Notes under the pieces: generated by a model
What the model was told of the DNA's origin: nothing
Database searches by the model: none
The model's input: only the letters and a program-made list of their open reading frames with translations
Made by a program: the position numbers and the translations under genes
Source: Paracoccaceae bacterium
Lineage (GTDB): Bacteria > Pseudomonadota > Alphaproteobacteria > Rhodobacterales > Rhodobacteraceae
Length of the DNA stretch: 34,689 nt
Reading direction: 5' to 3'
Assembly (NCBI GenBank): GCA_028749255.1
Contig: JAQTYE010000011.1
Span: forward strand, 1-34,689
Shown here: in pieces, positions 17,493 to 26,326 of the stretch
Layout of the letters: the number at the start of each line of letters is the position of its first letter
How positions within the stretch are numbered: position 1 is the stretch's first letter

Positions 17493-18184
17493 CACGCCGC
17501 CCGGTCGCGGATTTCATCCCAGGCGCGGTTCAGCGCAATCAGCCGCGCTTCGGCCAGACGCACCGCTTCAGGGGGCAGGCCGCGGGCGATGGCACGGTCG
17601 GGATGGGCCTCGCGCACCTGCGCGCGCCAACGCGCACGCACCTGATCCAACGGCGTGCCCGGCGGCAATTCCAGAACGGCCCAGGGGTCCGGCGTGCTGT
17701 CGGGCACAAAACTGGCCCGGATCGCGCGGAAACAACACGCCTCCAGCCCGAAAATCCGTGCGACCTCTTGCAAGAAGGCGTCCTCGCCCTCGTGATAATC
17801 CCCATCCGCCAAAGCGATGACAAACAGGCCCTCCAGCAAGTCTTTCAGAACCGGCGCACCTTGGCCGAACATCGCCACAATCTTGCGGGCATAGGCATCA
17901 AACCCCGCCACATCGGTGCGCGCCATGTCAAAGACCCGCGCGGCGTTACCCTCTTCCTCGGGGGGGATATGGAACACGCGCCGAAACGCCGCCACCTCGT
18001 CGCGGGTGACCTGGCCGTCGGCCTTGGCCATCTTGGCACCCAATGCGATCACCGCAATAGTGAAGGCAACCGAGTGTTCCGGCGGGGTGCGCAGTTGATC
18101 GAACACGGCCGACAGCCCCTCGCCCCGGGTCAGGGCGGCCAGTGCCTGCGAGATGCGCGACCAAAGGGAAAGCGGCTTATCCAT
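17492..18184 (-). CDS. TerB-DnaJ domain protein (DjlA-like)
   Basis: A 230-residue soluble protein. Residues about 35-150 form an alpha-helical TerB domain (IALGAKMAKADGQVTRDEVAAF and ALADGDYHEGEDAFL, the two acidic repeats with metal-ligand pattern), and residues about 165-230 a J domain with the HPD tripeptide intact (EAHPDRAI). This is the architecture of DjlA without its N-terminal membrane helix. J domains stimulate ATP hydrolysis by DnaK-type chaperones; the client is unknown. It sits second in the operon, 17 bases after the GNAT gene and fused by a one-base overlap to the phosphatase-fold gene. The ribosome site is weak. Confidence 0.88.
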   Translation of the reverse strand: MDKPLSLWSRISQALAALTRGEGLSAVFDQLRTPPEHSVAFTIAVIALGAKMAKADGQVTRDEVAAFRRVFHIPPEEEGNAARVFDMARTDVAGFDAYARKIVAMFGQGAPVLKDLLEGLFVIALADGDYHEGEDAFLQEVARIFGLEACCFRAIRASFVPDSTPDPWAVLELPPGTPLDQVRARWRAQVREAHPDRAIARGLPPEAVRLAEARLIALNRAWDEIRDRAA

Positions 18185-18201
18185 GCGGGCAGTCTAGCGC
18201 C

Positions 18202-18687
18202 TCAAAGCAGCTTTTGCATCAGCACAAGGTCGATCCAGCGGTCGAATTTGCGCCCCGCCTGCCGCACCCGCCCAACTTCGGGGTAGCCAACCGCCGCATG
18301 AAAGGCCACGCCCGCCGCATTTTCGGCAGAAACGCCCCCCACCATGATATGGCAGCCCCCTGCCCGCGCGTGGTCTTCCAGCGTCGCCATCAGAGTGCGC
18401 CCCAGGCCCATCCCACGCGCCTCGGGCGCCAGAATGATCGTGTGCTCCATCGCATGCACATAGCCGTTGCCGCTCCGAAACTGGCCATAGGTCACAAAGC
18501 CCAGCACCCGCCCGGCATCTTCGGCCACGAAAAACTCTTGCCCTGCGGCCCGGCGCGCGGCGATCATCGCACTCAGGCTTGCAAGGGTTTTTTCCTCACT
18601 GGAAAAGGTAACCGTGGTGTCACGGATCATCGGGTTCCAGAACGCCAGAACATCGGGAAGATCGGTGGGTGTAGCGGGGCGGATCAT
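18202..18687 (-). CDS. GNAT-family N-acetyltransferase (Pat/MnaT-like)
   Basis: A 161-residue acetyltransferase. The acetyl-CoA binding motif A is visible as LAPEARGMGLGRTLM (Arg/Gly-X-X-Gly-X-Gly), preceded by FVTYGQFRSGNGYVHAMEHT and followed by SAENAAGVAFHAAVGYPEVG. These features and MIRPATPTDLP at the start put it near the phosphinothricin/methionine-sulfone acetyltransferase branch, which acts on free amino acids or analogues; the actual substrate is unknown. ATG 18687 has AGGAG eight bases upstream and is preferred over longer readings that enter the scpA terminator. It is the first gene of the minus-strand operon reaching to 16051. Confidence 0.9.
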   Translation of the reverse strand: MIRPATPTDLPDVLAFWNPMIRDTTVTFSSEEKTLASLSAMIAARRAAGQEFFVAEDAGRVLGFVTYGQFRSGNGYVHAMEHTIILAPEARGMGLGRTLMATLEDHARAGGCHIMVGGVSAENAAGVAFHAAVGYPEVGRVRQAGRKFDRWIDLVLMQKLL

Positions 18688-18731
18688 CAGCAAGCTCCTG
18701 AATTTGCGCGATGATCCTGCGCCCGGAACGG

Positions 18732-18759
18732 AAAAAGGGCAAGGTCCCCCCTGCCCTTT
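18732..18759 (-). terminator. intrinsic terminator of the methylmalonyl-CoA mutase gene
   Basis: On the minus strand AAAGGGCA (18759-18752) pairs with TGCCCTTT (18741-18734) around a ten-base loop, and the right arm continues into TTTTT. It lies about 55 bases past the mutase stop and separates it from the GNAT operon. Confidence 0.8.
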
Positions 18760-18804
18760 CATCTTGCTCAAAATACCTTGGTGGTCCGGGGGCCACCCCC
18801 CCGG
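18757..18804 (-). repeat. Rhodobacteraceae-type intergenic element, copy 2
   Basis: Read on the minus strand: a hairpin CCGGGGG-N5-CCCCCGG (18804-18786), then ACCACCAAGG, then TATTTTGAGCAAGATGAAAG, which leads straight into the terminator stem. It resembles the element at 6346-6384. The combination of GC-hairpin plus TATTTTGAGCAAGATGA is one I recall as frequent between genes in this bacterial family. Confidence 0.5.
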
Positions 18805-18812
18805 CCGTGAGC

Positions 18813-20942
18813 TCAGGCGCGGGTCGCGCGCACGATGTCCAAGATTTCGCGCGCGGCGGCCGGAATGTTGGTGCCCGGCCCGAAGATCGCCTTCACGCCC
18901 GCCGCTTTCAGGAAATCATAGTCCTGCTGCGGGATCACACCGCCGCAGATCACGATGATATCCTCGGCACCCTGTGCTTTCAGCGCTTCGATCAGCTTGG
19001 GCGCCAGCGTTTTGTGACCGGCGGCTTGGCTCGAAATCCCCACCACATGCACGTCGTTGTCGATGGCATCCTGGGCGGCCTCTTCCGGGGTCTGGAACAG
19101 CGGCCCCACATCGACGTCAAAGCCGATGTCGGCAAAGGCGGTCGCGATCACCTTGGCGCCGCGGTCATGCCCGTCCTGCCCCATTTTCACCACCAGCATC
19201 CGCGGGCGGCGGCCTTCTTCTTCGGCAAACAGCTCCACATCCTTCTGGATCTGCGCGAAGCCTTCATCACCGTCATAAGCCGCACCATACACGCCGGCCA
19301 AGGTTTTCACCTCGGCACGGTGACGTCCGAACACCTCTTCCATGGCCATCGAAATCTCCCCAACGCTGGCGCGGGCCCGCGCCGCATCCACCGCAGCTTC
19401 CAGCAGATTGCCGCCTTCTTTGGCACGCCGCGTCATTTCGGCCAGCGCCGCCTGACAGGCCGCCTCGTCGCGGGTTGCCCGCATCTTTTGCAGCCGCGCG
19501 ATCTGGCTTTCGCGCACGGCGACGTTGTCGATATCCAGAATGTCGATCGGGTCTTCTTTCGCCAGACGATACTTGTTCACGCCCACGATCACCTCTTGGC
19601 CGCGGTCGATCATCGCCTGCCGCCGCGCCGCCGATTCCTCGATGCGCAGCTTGGGCATGCCGCTGGCCACGGCCTTGGTCATGCCGCCCATCGCCTCGAC
19701 TTCCTCGATCAGCGCCCAGGCCTTTTCGGCCAGTTCGGCGGTCAGGCTCTCGACGTAATAGCTACCTGCCAGCGGATCGACGACATGGGTGATGCCGGTC
19801 TCTTCTTGCAAGATCAGCTGGGTGTTGCGCGCGATCCGGGCCGAGAAATCGGTCGGTAGCGCGATGGCTTCGTCCAGCGCGTTGGTGTGCAGCGATTGCG
19901 TGCCGCCCAACGCCGCCGCCATCGCCTCATAGGCGGTGCGCACCACGTTGTTATAGGGGTCTTGTTCCTGCAAGCTGACGCCCGAGGTCTGGCAATGGGT
20001 GCGCAGCATCAGCGAACCGGTCTTCTTCGGCTCGAACTCGGTCATGATGCGGTGCCACAGCAGACGCGCGGCGCGCAGTTTCGCGGCCTCCATGAAGAAG
20101 TTCATGCCGATCGCGAAGAAGAACGACAGACGGCCCGCGAACGCGTCCACATCCATCCCCGCCGCCAGCGCCGCACGCACATATTCGCGCCCGTCGGCCA
20201 GCGTATAGGCCAGCTCCTGCACCAGGTTCGCGCCCGCTTCCTGCATGTGATAGCCGGAAATCGAGATCGAGTTGAACTTGGGCATCTCGTTCGAGGTATA
20301 TTCGATGATGTCCGCAATGATCCGCATCGAGGGTTCGGGCGGATAGATATAGGTGTTGCGGACCATGAATTCCTTCAGAATATCATTCTGAATGGTGCCC
20401 GACAGCAGGCTGCGGTCCACGCCCTGTTCTTCGCCGGTGACGATGAAGTTCGCCAAGATCGGAATGACCGCGCCGTTCATCGTCATGGAAACGCTGACTT
20501 TTTCCAGCGGAATGCCGTCGAACAGGATCTTCATGTCCTCGACGCTGTCGATCGCCACACCGGCCTTGCCGACATCGCCCACAACGCGCGGGTGGTCGCT
20601 GTCATAGCCACGGTGGGTGGCCAGGTCGAACGCGACCGAAACGCCCTGCTGCCCTGCGGCCAGCGCCTTGCGGTAGAAGGCGTTCGATTCCTCGGCGGTC
20701 GAGAAGCCCGCATATTGCCGGATCGTCCAAGGGCGGCCGGCATACATCGTGGCGCGCACACCGCGGGTGAAGGGGCCGATGCCGGGCAGCGTGCCCATAT
20801 GCGGCAGGTCCTTCACATCCTCTTCGGTGTAAAGCGGCTTCACGTCGATGCCTTCAAGCGTGTTCCAGGTCAGGCTTTCCAGCGGCCGGTCACGCAGTTC
20901 CTTCTGGGCGACCTTAACCCAGTCCTCTTTTTTGTTCGTCAT
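18813..20942 (-). CDS. scpA: methylmalonyl-CoA mutase
   Basis: A 709-residue adenosylcobalamin-dependent mutase that converts (R)-methylmalonyl-CoA into succinyl-CoA, the last step of propionate assimilation. The N-terminal TIM-barrel domain opens [13 protein letters not shown] and carries the substrate region [32 protein letters not shown] is also typical. The C-terminal ~135 residues are the B12-binding domain with DGHDRG (590-595), His592 being the lower cobalt ligand, and the downstream GGVIPQQD. Both domains are in one polypeptide, i.e. the homodimeric type. ATG 20942 has AAGGA upstream; it lies inside the end of the sulfotransferase-like gene, giving a 29-base overlap. pccA and pccB lie upstream on the same strand. 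Confidence 0.97.
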   Translation of the reverse strand: MTNKKEDWVKVAQKELRDRPLESLTWNTLEGIDVKPLYTEEDVKDLPHMGTLPGIGPFTRGVRATMYAGRPWTIRQYAGFSTAEESNAFYRKALAAGQQGVSVAFDLATHRGYDSDHPRVVGDVGKAGVAIDSVEDMKILFDGIPLEKVSVSMTMNGAVIPILANFIVTGEEQGVDRSLLSGTIQNDILKEFMVRNTYIYPPEPSMRIIADIIEYTSNEMPKFNSISISGYHMQEAGANLVQELAYTLADGREYVRAALAAGMDVDAFAGRLSFFFAIGMNFFMEAAKLRAARLLWHRIMTEFEPKKTGSLMLRTHCQTSGVSLQEQDPYNNVVRTAYEAMAAALGGTQSLHTNALDEAIALPTDFSARIARNTQLILQEETGITHVVDPLAGSYYVESLTAELAEKAWALIEEVEAMGGMTKAVASGMPKLRIEESAARRQAMIDRGQEVIVGVNKYRLAKEDPIDILDIDNVAVRESQIARLQKMRATRDEAACQAALAEMTRRAKEGGNLLEAAVDAARARASVGEISMAMEEVFGRHRAEVKTLAGVYGAAYDGDEGFAQIQKDVELFAEEEGRRPRMLVVKMGQDGHDRGAKVIATAFADIGFDVDVGPLFQTPEEAAQDAIDNDVHVVGISSQAAGHKTLAPKLIEALKAQGAEDIIVICGGVIPQQDYDFLKAAGVKAIFGPGTNIPAAAREILDIVRATRA

Positions 20943-21828
20943 GGAACAATCCTTCTTCCTCTGCCGCCATCCCCGGATGTGCCCCCGGAGTTTCAGCGTC
21001 CATTTCAACATATACCACGCCGGGCGGCGCGCTGCGCAGCCAGGCAAGATCTTCAAGGTAACGTAGCGTCATCTCGCCGCGTTGCCGGGTCGAGAACGGC
21101 ATATACCGCGTGTTCCCCCCCGTTGCGGGCGCGCCCTGCCCCCGGGCCGCAACGCGGGGGGCAGCATTGCGCACGCAGTGTTGTTCATACAGCCCGGACG
21201 GCAGGCCCGCGCCGGGTGCCATCGCGCGCAATTGGGCCGCATGGGCGCCAAGCAGCCCCTCGAACGACCAGACGGTAACCGGCAGACCAAAAGCGCTGCG
21301 CACCACCTGCACCACCCGGCGCCAGCTGCGCGGATGCTGCGCCAGCCGGTCAAGCAGCCGCGCACCGGGCGCATCGGCCCCGCGCGCCTGCGCCACCGCC
21401 AGCACCGAGGCCCACCACTGATCGCTGCGCCGCACCGACAGCGCGACCCCCGTCAGATGCGGACCGAACGCTTCGGCCACACGATCCAGCCGCCCGCGCA
21501 GATCAGGGTAAAGCGTCGCATGATCCAGACAAACGGGCATCGTGCCCATCACGTTTTCTTCCGACACGATCAGCCGCTGCACGCCCGCCTCTTCAAGTCG
21601 GTCAATCTCCATCCTGATCCGCGTGGCGGCCCGGCGCGCCGCACGTTCATCTTCGCCATTGACGAGATCGGGGCGCTTGATCAGCCCGGCAAACAGGCCC
21701 GCACGGGTGCGCTCAGGCCCCCAGACGGCCGTGCCAGTGTCGGCCAACACCTCTTCGTTCTGCATCAGCCACGCCTGTAGCGAACTTGTGCCGGTGCGAT
21801 GCGCACCGATGTGCAAAATGACATCCAT
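20914..21828 (-). CDS. sulfotransferase-like protein
   Basis: A 304-residue protein with the N-terminal phosphosulfate-binding loop pattern of sulfotransferases: [18 protein letters not shown], where RTGTSS takes the place of the PAPS 5'-phosphate loop. A second conserved stretch is [17 protein letters not shown], matching the 3'-phosphate site. The rest is variable, as is normal for the Rhodobacterales members, whose substrate (often thought to be a glycan or lipid) is unknown. The frame is open far upstream through unrelated sequence; ATG 21828 gives the canonical start, with ATG 21840 four codons earlier as an alternative. The 3' end overlaps the mutase start by 29 bases, so the two may be translationally linked despite lacking any shared pathway. 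Confidence 0.8.
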   Translation of the reverse strand: MDVILHIGAHRTGTSSLQAWLMQNEEVLADTGTAVWGPERTRAGLFAGLIKRPDLVNGEDERAARRAATRIRMEIDRLEEAGVQRLIVSEENVMGTMPVCLDHATLYPDLRGRLDRVAEAFGPHLTGVALSVRRSDQWWASVLAVAQARGADAPGARLLDRLAQHPRSWRRVVQVVRSAFGLPVTVWSFEGLLGAHAAQLRAMAPGAGLPSGLYEQHCVRNAAPRVAARGQGAPATGGNTRYMPFSTRQRGEMTLRYLEDLAWLRSAPPGVVYVEMDAETPGAHPGMAAEEEGLFHDEQKRGLG

Positions 21829-22006
21829 GTTCCAGCCCATTCCATTCGCCCGGGGGCCACGCAAGCGCCCACGGGTCCGACCCATGGCTGACTGTGCCCG
21901 ATGACGTCTGGAGAACTGCTTAATGCCGGGATTTTGCGAAAATTCGCCTGATTGGCCATAGAAGCACGGGGCCGCAGGGCCTATATCTGAACCAATGGAG
22001 GTGCCC

Positions 22007-22492
22007 ATGTCGCATGTGCTCAGGCTTGGTTTTATTGCTTTTTTTGCCGCATTGACCGGGACTGTGCCGCTGCTGGCGGTCGCCCAGGACACCGCGCCCA
22101 TGGACGAACAGACGCCCGTTGACCCCGCCCTTTTCGCGCCGATCCCGGGCAATGAAGCGGATTTGAACGAATTCATCTGGAAAAAACGCCCGGTCGTCGT
22201 TTTCGCAGACAGTGCCGCCGATCCGGCCTTTGTCGAACAGATGCGGCTGTTGCAGGACCGCTGGCCCGAATTGGCGGCGCGCGACGTGGTGGTGATCGCC
22301 GATACCGAACCGGGCATACCCAGTGCGACACGGCTGAAGCTGCGTCCACGCGGGTTCTCGCTGGTGCTGATGACCAAGGACGGGCAGGTCTCGATCCGCA
22401 AACCGCTGCCTTGGGACGGTCGCGAAATCATGCGGGCCATCGACAAGATGCCGATCCGGCGCGAGGAAATCCGCAACGGCGCGGGCGGGTAG
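22007..22492 (+). CDS. exported DUF4174 protein
   Basis: A 161-residue protein with a signal peptide (MSHVLRLGFIAFFAALTGTV, cleaved near VAQD, residue ~26). The mature domain is DUF4174: FIWKKRPVVVFADSAADP, RDVVVIADTEPG, LRPRGFSLVLMTKDGQV, then PWDGREIMRAIDKMPIRREE. The fold is thioredoxin-like by its strand pattern, but no CXXC is present, so it is not an obvious oxidoreductase. It is likely periplasmic; function unknown. ATG 22007 follows GGAGGT at the right distance; an ATG at 21995 is less likely. It is the only plus-strand gene within the propionate locus, divergent from the sulfotransferase gene and convergent with pccA. Confidence 0.85.
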   Translation: MSHVLRLGFIAFFAALTGTVPLLAVAQDTAPMDEQTPVDPALFAPIPGNEADLNEFIWKKRPVVVFADSAADPAFVEQMRLLQDRWPELAARDVVVIADTEPGIPSATRLKLRPRGFSLVLMTKDGQVSIRKPLPWDGREIMRAIDKMPIRREEIRNGAGG

Positions 22493-22498
22493 CCTGCA

Positions 22499-22591
22499 CC
22501 GGGGCCATCACAGCCCCGGGCACTCGTCAGACAAGAGGCCGCAGCCGCCGGGGCGGTGGGGGCAAAGCCCCGCGCGCCTTTGGGCTGCGGC
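22499..22591. terminator. hairpins between convergent DUF4174 gene and pccA
   Basis: Two structures fill the gap. CCGGGGC (22499-22505) pairs with GCCCCGG (22513-22519) seven bases after the DUF4174 stop. A larger one pairs GCCGCAGCC (22538-22546) with GGCTGCGGC (22583-22591), with GGGGC-AAA-GCCCC (22559-22571) nested inside. Neither has a T-run, so they are terminators only by position and symmetry; they may equally be RNA 3'-end protectors. Confidence 0.45.
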
Positions 22592-22600
22592 TGGGTCATG

Positions 22601-24604
22601 TCATTCAAACTCCATGATGACTTCGTCAACCTTCAGGCTGGCACCCGGGGCCGCGTTGACCTTTTTCACCACGCCCTTACGCTCGGCGCGCAGGATGTTT
22701 TCCATCTTCATGGCTTCCACAGTGGCCAGCGCCTGACCTTCCTGCACCTCGTCGCCTTCGGCCACGTTGATCTTCACGATCAGACCCGGCATCGGGCAGA
22801 GCAGGAATTTCGAGGTATCCGGCGGCAGTTTCTCGGGCATCAGCTTGGCCAGTTCCGCCGCGCGCGGGGTGCGCACATGCACCTTCAGATCGGCGCCACG
22901 CACCCGCAGGCGGAAGCCCGAGGGGATCAGCCCGACTTTCAGCACCAGCGGACGGCTTTCGATCAGCAACTCGGCCAGCGAATGCCCCGGAACCCAAGAC
23001 GATTCGACGCGCAGATGGGTGCCATCGGCGAAGCTGACGGTTGACCCGGATTTGTCCGCCGAAACCTTCACCGCGAAGTCCTCGCCCTGCAGGGTGACAA
23101 CCCAGTTTTCGCCGACGTGACGTTCGTGGTTGCCCAGCGTGCCCGAGATCCGCGACAGGCGGATTTCCGAGACGCGATTCATCGCCGCAGCCGCAGCCGC
23201 CACGCGTTTCAGCGTGGCGTGATCAAGGGTCACACCTTCAAAGCCATCGGGGTATTCCTCGGCGATGAAGGCGGTGGTCATTTCGCCTGCGCAGAACTTG
23301 GGATGGTCCATCACGGCCGAGCAGAACGGCAGGTTGTGACCGATGCCTTCGACCTCGAACGTGTCCAGCGCCAGACGCATTTCCTCGATCGCATCGGCGC
23401 GGGATTCACCCCAGGTGCACAGCTTGGCGATCATCGGGTCGTAGAACATCGAAATCTCGCCGCCTTCGAACACGCCAGTGTCGTTGCGCACGATGCCGCC
23501 CCGCACGGTGTGGCCTTCAACCGGCGGACGATAGCGGGTCAGACGCCCGATCGAGGGCAGGAAGTTGCGGTAAGGATCTTCGGCATACAGACGCGATTCC
23601 ATCGCCCAGCCGTTGATTTTCAGGTCTTCTTGCTTGAACGGCAGCGGCTCGCCCGCGGCGACACGGATCATCTGCTCGACCAGGTCAACGCCGGTGATCA
23701 GTTCGGTCACCGGATGTTCCACCTGCAGACGGGTGTTCATTTCCAGGAAATAGAAGTTGCGATCACCATCGACGATGAATTCCACGGTCCCGGCGCTGGT
23801 ATAGCCCACGGCCTTGGCCAGCGCACAGGCCTGCTCGCCCATCGCGCGGCGGGTCGCTTCATCAAGGAACGGCGAGGGCGCCTCTTCGATGACCTTCTGG
23901 TTGCGGCGCTGGATCGAGCATTCACGCTCGTGCAGATAAACACAGTTGCCGTGCTGGTCGGCCAGCACCTGAATTTCGATGTGGCGCGGCTGCGTCACGA
24001 ATTTCTCGATGAAGATGCGGTCATCGCCAAAGCTGTTGGCCGCTTCGTTTTTCGACGATTCAAAGCCCTCTTTGACTTCGGATTCCGACCAGGCAATCCG
24101 CATGCCCTTACCGCCGCCACCGGCCGAGGCCTTGATCATCACCGGATAGCCGATCTCACCCGAGATTTTCACCGCTTCATCGGCATCCGCAATCAGGCCC
24201 ATATAGCCCGGGACCGTCGAAACCCCGGCTTCCATCGCCAGTTTTTTCGAGGTGATCTTGTCACCCATCGATTCAATTGCGGGCGAAGGCGGGCCAACGA
24301 AGACAACGCCTTCATTTTCCAGCGCTTCGGCGAATTTCATGTTCTCGGACAGGAAGCCATAGCCCGGGTGCACCGCTTCGGCGCCGGTCTGACGGATCGC
24401 GTCCATGATCTTGTCGATCACGATATAGGACTGGTTCGCGGGCGGCGGGCCGATATGCACCGCCTCATCGGCCATTTTCACATGCAGCGCATGGGCGTCG
24501 GCATCGGAATAGACGGCCACCGTCTTGATGCCCATCTTGCGGGCCGATTTGATCACACGGCAGGCGATCTCGCCGCGGTTTGCGATCAGGATTTTCTTGA
24601 ACAT
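22601..24604 (-). CDS. pccA: propionyl-CoA carboxylase, biotin-carrying alpha subunit
   Basis: A 667-residue subunit that carboxylates biotin with bicarbonate and ATP and delivers it to PccB. The biotin carboxylase domain (1-450) opens FKKILIANRGEIACRVIK and contains the glycine-rich ATP loop SAGGGGKGMRI and the segment EMNTRLQVEHPVTE. A middle domain couples to the beta subunit (about 500-590), and the C-terminal biotinyl domain has the target lysine Lys633 in VEAMKMENI, 34 residues from the end. Start at ATG 24604, AAGGGA upstream; the earlier open frame is non-coding. Length and the middle domain favour a propionyl-CoA over acetyl-CoA role, as does the neighbouring mutase. Confidence 0.95.
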   Translation of the reverse strand: MFKKILIANRGEIACRVIKSARKMGIKTVAVYSDADAHALHVKMADEAVHIGPPPANQSYIVIDKIMDAIRQTGAEAVHPGYGFLSENMKFAEALENEGVVFVGPPSPAIESMGDKITSKKLAMEAGVSTVPGYMGLIADADEAVKISGEIGYPVMIKASAGGGGKGMRIAWSESEVKEGFESSKNEAANSFGDDRIFIEKFVTQPRHIEIQVLADQHGNCVYLHERECSIQRRNQKVIEEAPSPFLDEATRRAMGEQACALAKAVGYTSAGTVEFIVDGDRNFYFLEMNTRLQVEHPVTELITGVDLVEQMIRVAAGEPLPFKQEDLKINGWAMESRLYAEDPYRNFLPSIGRLTRYRPPVEGHTVRGGIVRNDTGVFEGGEISMFYDPMIAKLCTWGESRADAIEEMRLALDTFEVEGIGHNLPFCSAVMDHPKFCAGEMTTAFIAEEYPDGFEGVTLDHATLKRVAAAAAAMNRVSEIRLSRISGTLGNHERHVGENWVVTLQGEDFAVKVSADKSGSTVSFADGTHLRVESSWVPGHSLAELLIESRPLVLKVGLIPSGFRLRVRGADLKVHVRTPRAAELAKLMPEKLPPDTSKFLLCPMPGLIVKINVAEGDEVQEGQALATVEAMKMENILRAERKGVVKKVNAAPGASLKVDEVIMEFE

Positions 24605-24679
24605 GTCAGTCCCTTCCCATCGGGCACGAGGGTGCAAGCCCCGCCCCGCTCTTCGTGATTGGTGGTTCGATTGGCAAAA

Positions 24680-24715
24680 CAAAATGCCACCGGGGCAATA
24701 AAGCCCCGATGGCAT
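24680..24715 (-). terminator. intrinsic terminator after the small lipoprotein gene
   Basis: A 13-base stem, ATGCCATCGGGGC with GCCCCGGTGGCAT on the minus strand (24715-24703 with 24696-24684), six-base loop, followed by TTTTGTTTTGCC. The minus-strand RNA pairs completely with one U-G wobble, whereas the plus-strand RNA would have a C-A mismatch. This marks it as acting on minus-strand transcripts. It lies between the lipoprotein and pccA, so pccA probably has its own promoter downstream or relies on read-through. Confidence 0.85.
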
Positions 24716-24780
24716 GATCAGACGGCTGCACACAGGCGCGATACCGCGCCCCGGTCAGCGAAAGAAAAGCGGCCTGCGCC

Positions 24781-24981
24781 TTAGTTGCAGATGCCCGCGT
24801 CGTCGCAATAGGTGCCCGCCAAGGCGCCGATCGCCGCGCCCGCAAGCACGTTGGTGTCGGTCGCATCGGCAACAAGGGCGCCTGCCGCAGCACCGCCCAA
24901 GGCGCGCTCGCCATCGGTCGCCATGCAGCCCGACAAAGCGGACGCAACAAGGATTGCAAGAAGGATCGGGGATTTACGCAT
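24781..24981 (-). CDS. small glycine-zipper lipoprotein
   Basis: A 66-residue lipoprotein. The signal peptide ends in the lipobox LSGC (Cys at residue 19). The mature part is a short glycine/alanine zipper, ALGGAAAGALVADATDT and NVLAGAAIGALAGTYC, which is suited to inserting into or lying on a membrane. Function unknown; similar short proteins occur in this locus in relatives as I recall. GGAGG lies nine bases before ATG 24981. A strong terminator follows, then pccA. Confidence 0.8.
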   Translation of the reverse strand: MRKSPILLAILVASALSGCMATDGERALGGAAAGALVADATDTNVLAGAAIGALAGTYCDDAGICN

Positions 24982-25318
24982 TGTGCACTGCCTCCAGAGG
25001 ATTTTTCTATTCCAGCAGAATCTAGCGCAATCGCCGCCGATTTAAAGCCCAAAGCCGTGACTTTGCACAGGACATGCCGCAGATCGGCAAGCCCTTGCCG
25101 ATCTGACCGGGAATCGATGACGAAAAGATGCGGTCTGACCGGCAGGCCAGACCGCAAGGGAAGGGAAGGGGTAGGGATGGATCGCGCAGCGCCACGCGTC
25201 ACCACGCCCCGCTGCACAGGCACATGCTGCGCGCTTGATGCGGATTTGGCAAAGCCCAATCGCGCCGGAAACCCGGCGTCGGCGGCAAGCTGCCAAATCC
25301 CACGAGCGCGCGGCGAAA
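24982..25318. other. non-coding gap with two hairpins
   Basis: I see no gene here. An 11-base perfect hairpin with a four-base loop spans 25080-25105 (arms CAGATCGGCAA and TTGCCGATCTG). A second spans 25129-25156 (TGCGGTCTG with CAGACCGCA, plus an inner CC/GG pair). On the minus strand the second is followed by TCTTTTCG and could end transcripts of the gene stopping at 25319. The first has no T-run. The remaining part must hold the promoter of the small lipoprotein, but I see no convincing boxes. Confidence 0.5.
25121..25156 (-). terminator. probable terminator of the 130-residue acidic protein gene
   Basis: On the minus strand TGCGGTCTG pairs with CAGACCGCA (9 bp), with GGCC/GGTC extending the helix, followed by TCTTTTCG. 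The U-run is short, and it lies 160 bases beyond the stop, so efficiency is uncertain. Confidence 0.5.
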
Positions 25319-25711
25319 TCATGCCCAATCGCCCTCCTCGTCGTCGTCCCAGATAAATTCTTCGGCATTGTCAAAGACTTCGGGGAAGGCGATCTGCGCC
25401 TTGGCCACGTCGATCTTCAACAGGGCATCGTAGGATGCCGGATCGAACGGCTCTTCGGCGGGCACCACCTCGCGGCCAAACAGCCAGCTCAGCCGCCCCG
25501 CATCCAGATTGCCGCGCTCGAACGGCTCTTCGCCGAACTGCGCCCACAGCGCCGCCATGAAGCCCGCATCCGCCCGCTTGTCTGCGGGGGCACGGTCGCG
25601 GAAACGCTCGCGCTTGATGATCTTGGTCGCGCCCTGTTTGTTGGCACGTCGGATCACAAATTGAAAATCAGTCCCCGGCAGACGCCCGGGGAATCCACGG
25701 TGCTTCAGCAT
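25319..25711 (-). CDS. uncharacterised 130-residue protein, acidic C-terminus
   Basis: I do not recognise a named domain. The N-terminus is basic (MLKHRGFPGRLPGTDFQFVI RRANKQGATKIIKRERF, in two parts), the middle helical (FMAALWAQFGEEPFERGNL), and the C-terminus strongly acidic with two tryptophans (EEFIWDDDEEGDWA). It has no signal peptide. AAGGAGG sits seven bases before ATG 25711, so expression is likely good. Relatives are found near pcc genes in the Rhodobacteraceae, as I recall, which suggests a conserved locus member of unknown role. The charge layout could indicate a nucleic-acid or protein-interaction adaptor. Confidence 0.75.
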   Translation of the reverse strand: MLKHRGFPGRLPGTDFQFVIRRANKQGATKIIKRERFRDRAPADKRADAGFMAALWAQFGEEPFERGNLDAGRLSWLFGREVVPAEEPFDPASYDALLKIDVAKAQIAFPEVFDNAEEFIWDDDEEGDWA

Positions 25712-25813
25712 CGTGCGCCCTCCTTGGTTAGGGGGCGCACGTTATCGCGGCCCGAGGCGGACTGCAAAGCATGCACAGCACAAATTCGCCCCGAGGCCAG
25801 CCTGCCCTGATCC

Positions 25814-26143
25814 TCAGCCGCGCGTCGGCTGATCGGGCGTGCTGGACTGCCGGCCACCATCATCGTCGCCATCATCCGGCTGGCGGATCGGCACGCAGCG
25901 ATAGGGCTGTCCGGCGACATTGGTTGCGACCGCAGTCTGGCCGGGACCACACATGTCTTCACATATCGGCAGGGTGCCGGGATACATCGACGAGATGGCC
26001 GTGTCGCGTGGGCGACAGCCCGCTGTGACGACATCACCGTATTTATTATAGATGGGCTCCGGCATGATTGGCGTCGGCGCAGGGGCTGCGCACGCAGCAA
26101 CGATACCAAGCAGTCCAACACCGGCTGCAACGTGAATTCGCAT
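25814..26143 (-). CDS. lipoprotein with cysteine-rich mature domain
   Basis: A 109-residue predicted lipoprotein: signal MRIHVAAGVGLLGIV and lipobox VAAC (Cys18). The mature part has a Pro-rich start (APAPTPIMPEPIYNKYGD), then four cysteines (AGCRP, PICEDMCGPG, YRCVPI) that could form two disulfides, and an Asp/Gly-rich tail. I know no function; the protein likely sits in the outer membrane. GGAGGAGG before ATG 26143 fixes the start. It is on the same strand as the flanking small genes. A 343-residue open frame overlaps in another frame (25705-26736) and is a shadow. Confidence 0.75.
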   Translation of the reverse strand: MRIHVAAGVGLLGIVAACAAPAPTPIMPEPIYNKYGDVVTAGCRPRDTAISSMYPGTLPICEDMCGPGQTAVATNVAGQPYRCVPIRQPDDGDDDGGRQSSTPDQPTRG

Positions 26144-26245
26144 GGGGTCCTCCTCCCGTTTGGCTTATTAGCCTCCCTAAGGTAAACCTCTGTGCGATTC
26201 TGCGCTATGCTCCATGTCAAATCGGGCGAAACACCCGCATCAGAC

Positions 26246-26316
26246 GGTTTCAGGACACGGGTGACACCCTGGCCCGAAACCATCCGGTCGGTGAGGGCAA
26301 GGCTAACGCCCTGCCC
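26246..26316. repeat. two inverted repeats between lipoprotein genes
   Basis: GGTTTC (26246-26251) and GAAACC (26276-26281) bracket an imperfect palindrome of 36 bases. Next to it GGGCAAGGC (26295-26303) pairs with GCCCTGCCC (26308-26316) around a four-base loop; in the minus-strand RNA the last one is fully paired with one G-U. They follow the 39-residue lipoprotein gene and may serve as its 3' end. No U-run follows. Confidence 0.4.
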
Positions 26317-26326
26317 TGCAACCAGA

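Noticed and set aside
23117..24658. 513-codon open frame antisense to pccA
   Set aside because: The residues (His/Arg/Gly-rich, no domain) are those of a shadow of the conserved pccA reading; same for 27145-28806 opposite pccB and 19887-21278 opposite the mutase.
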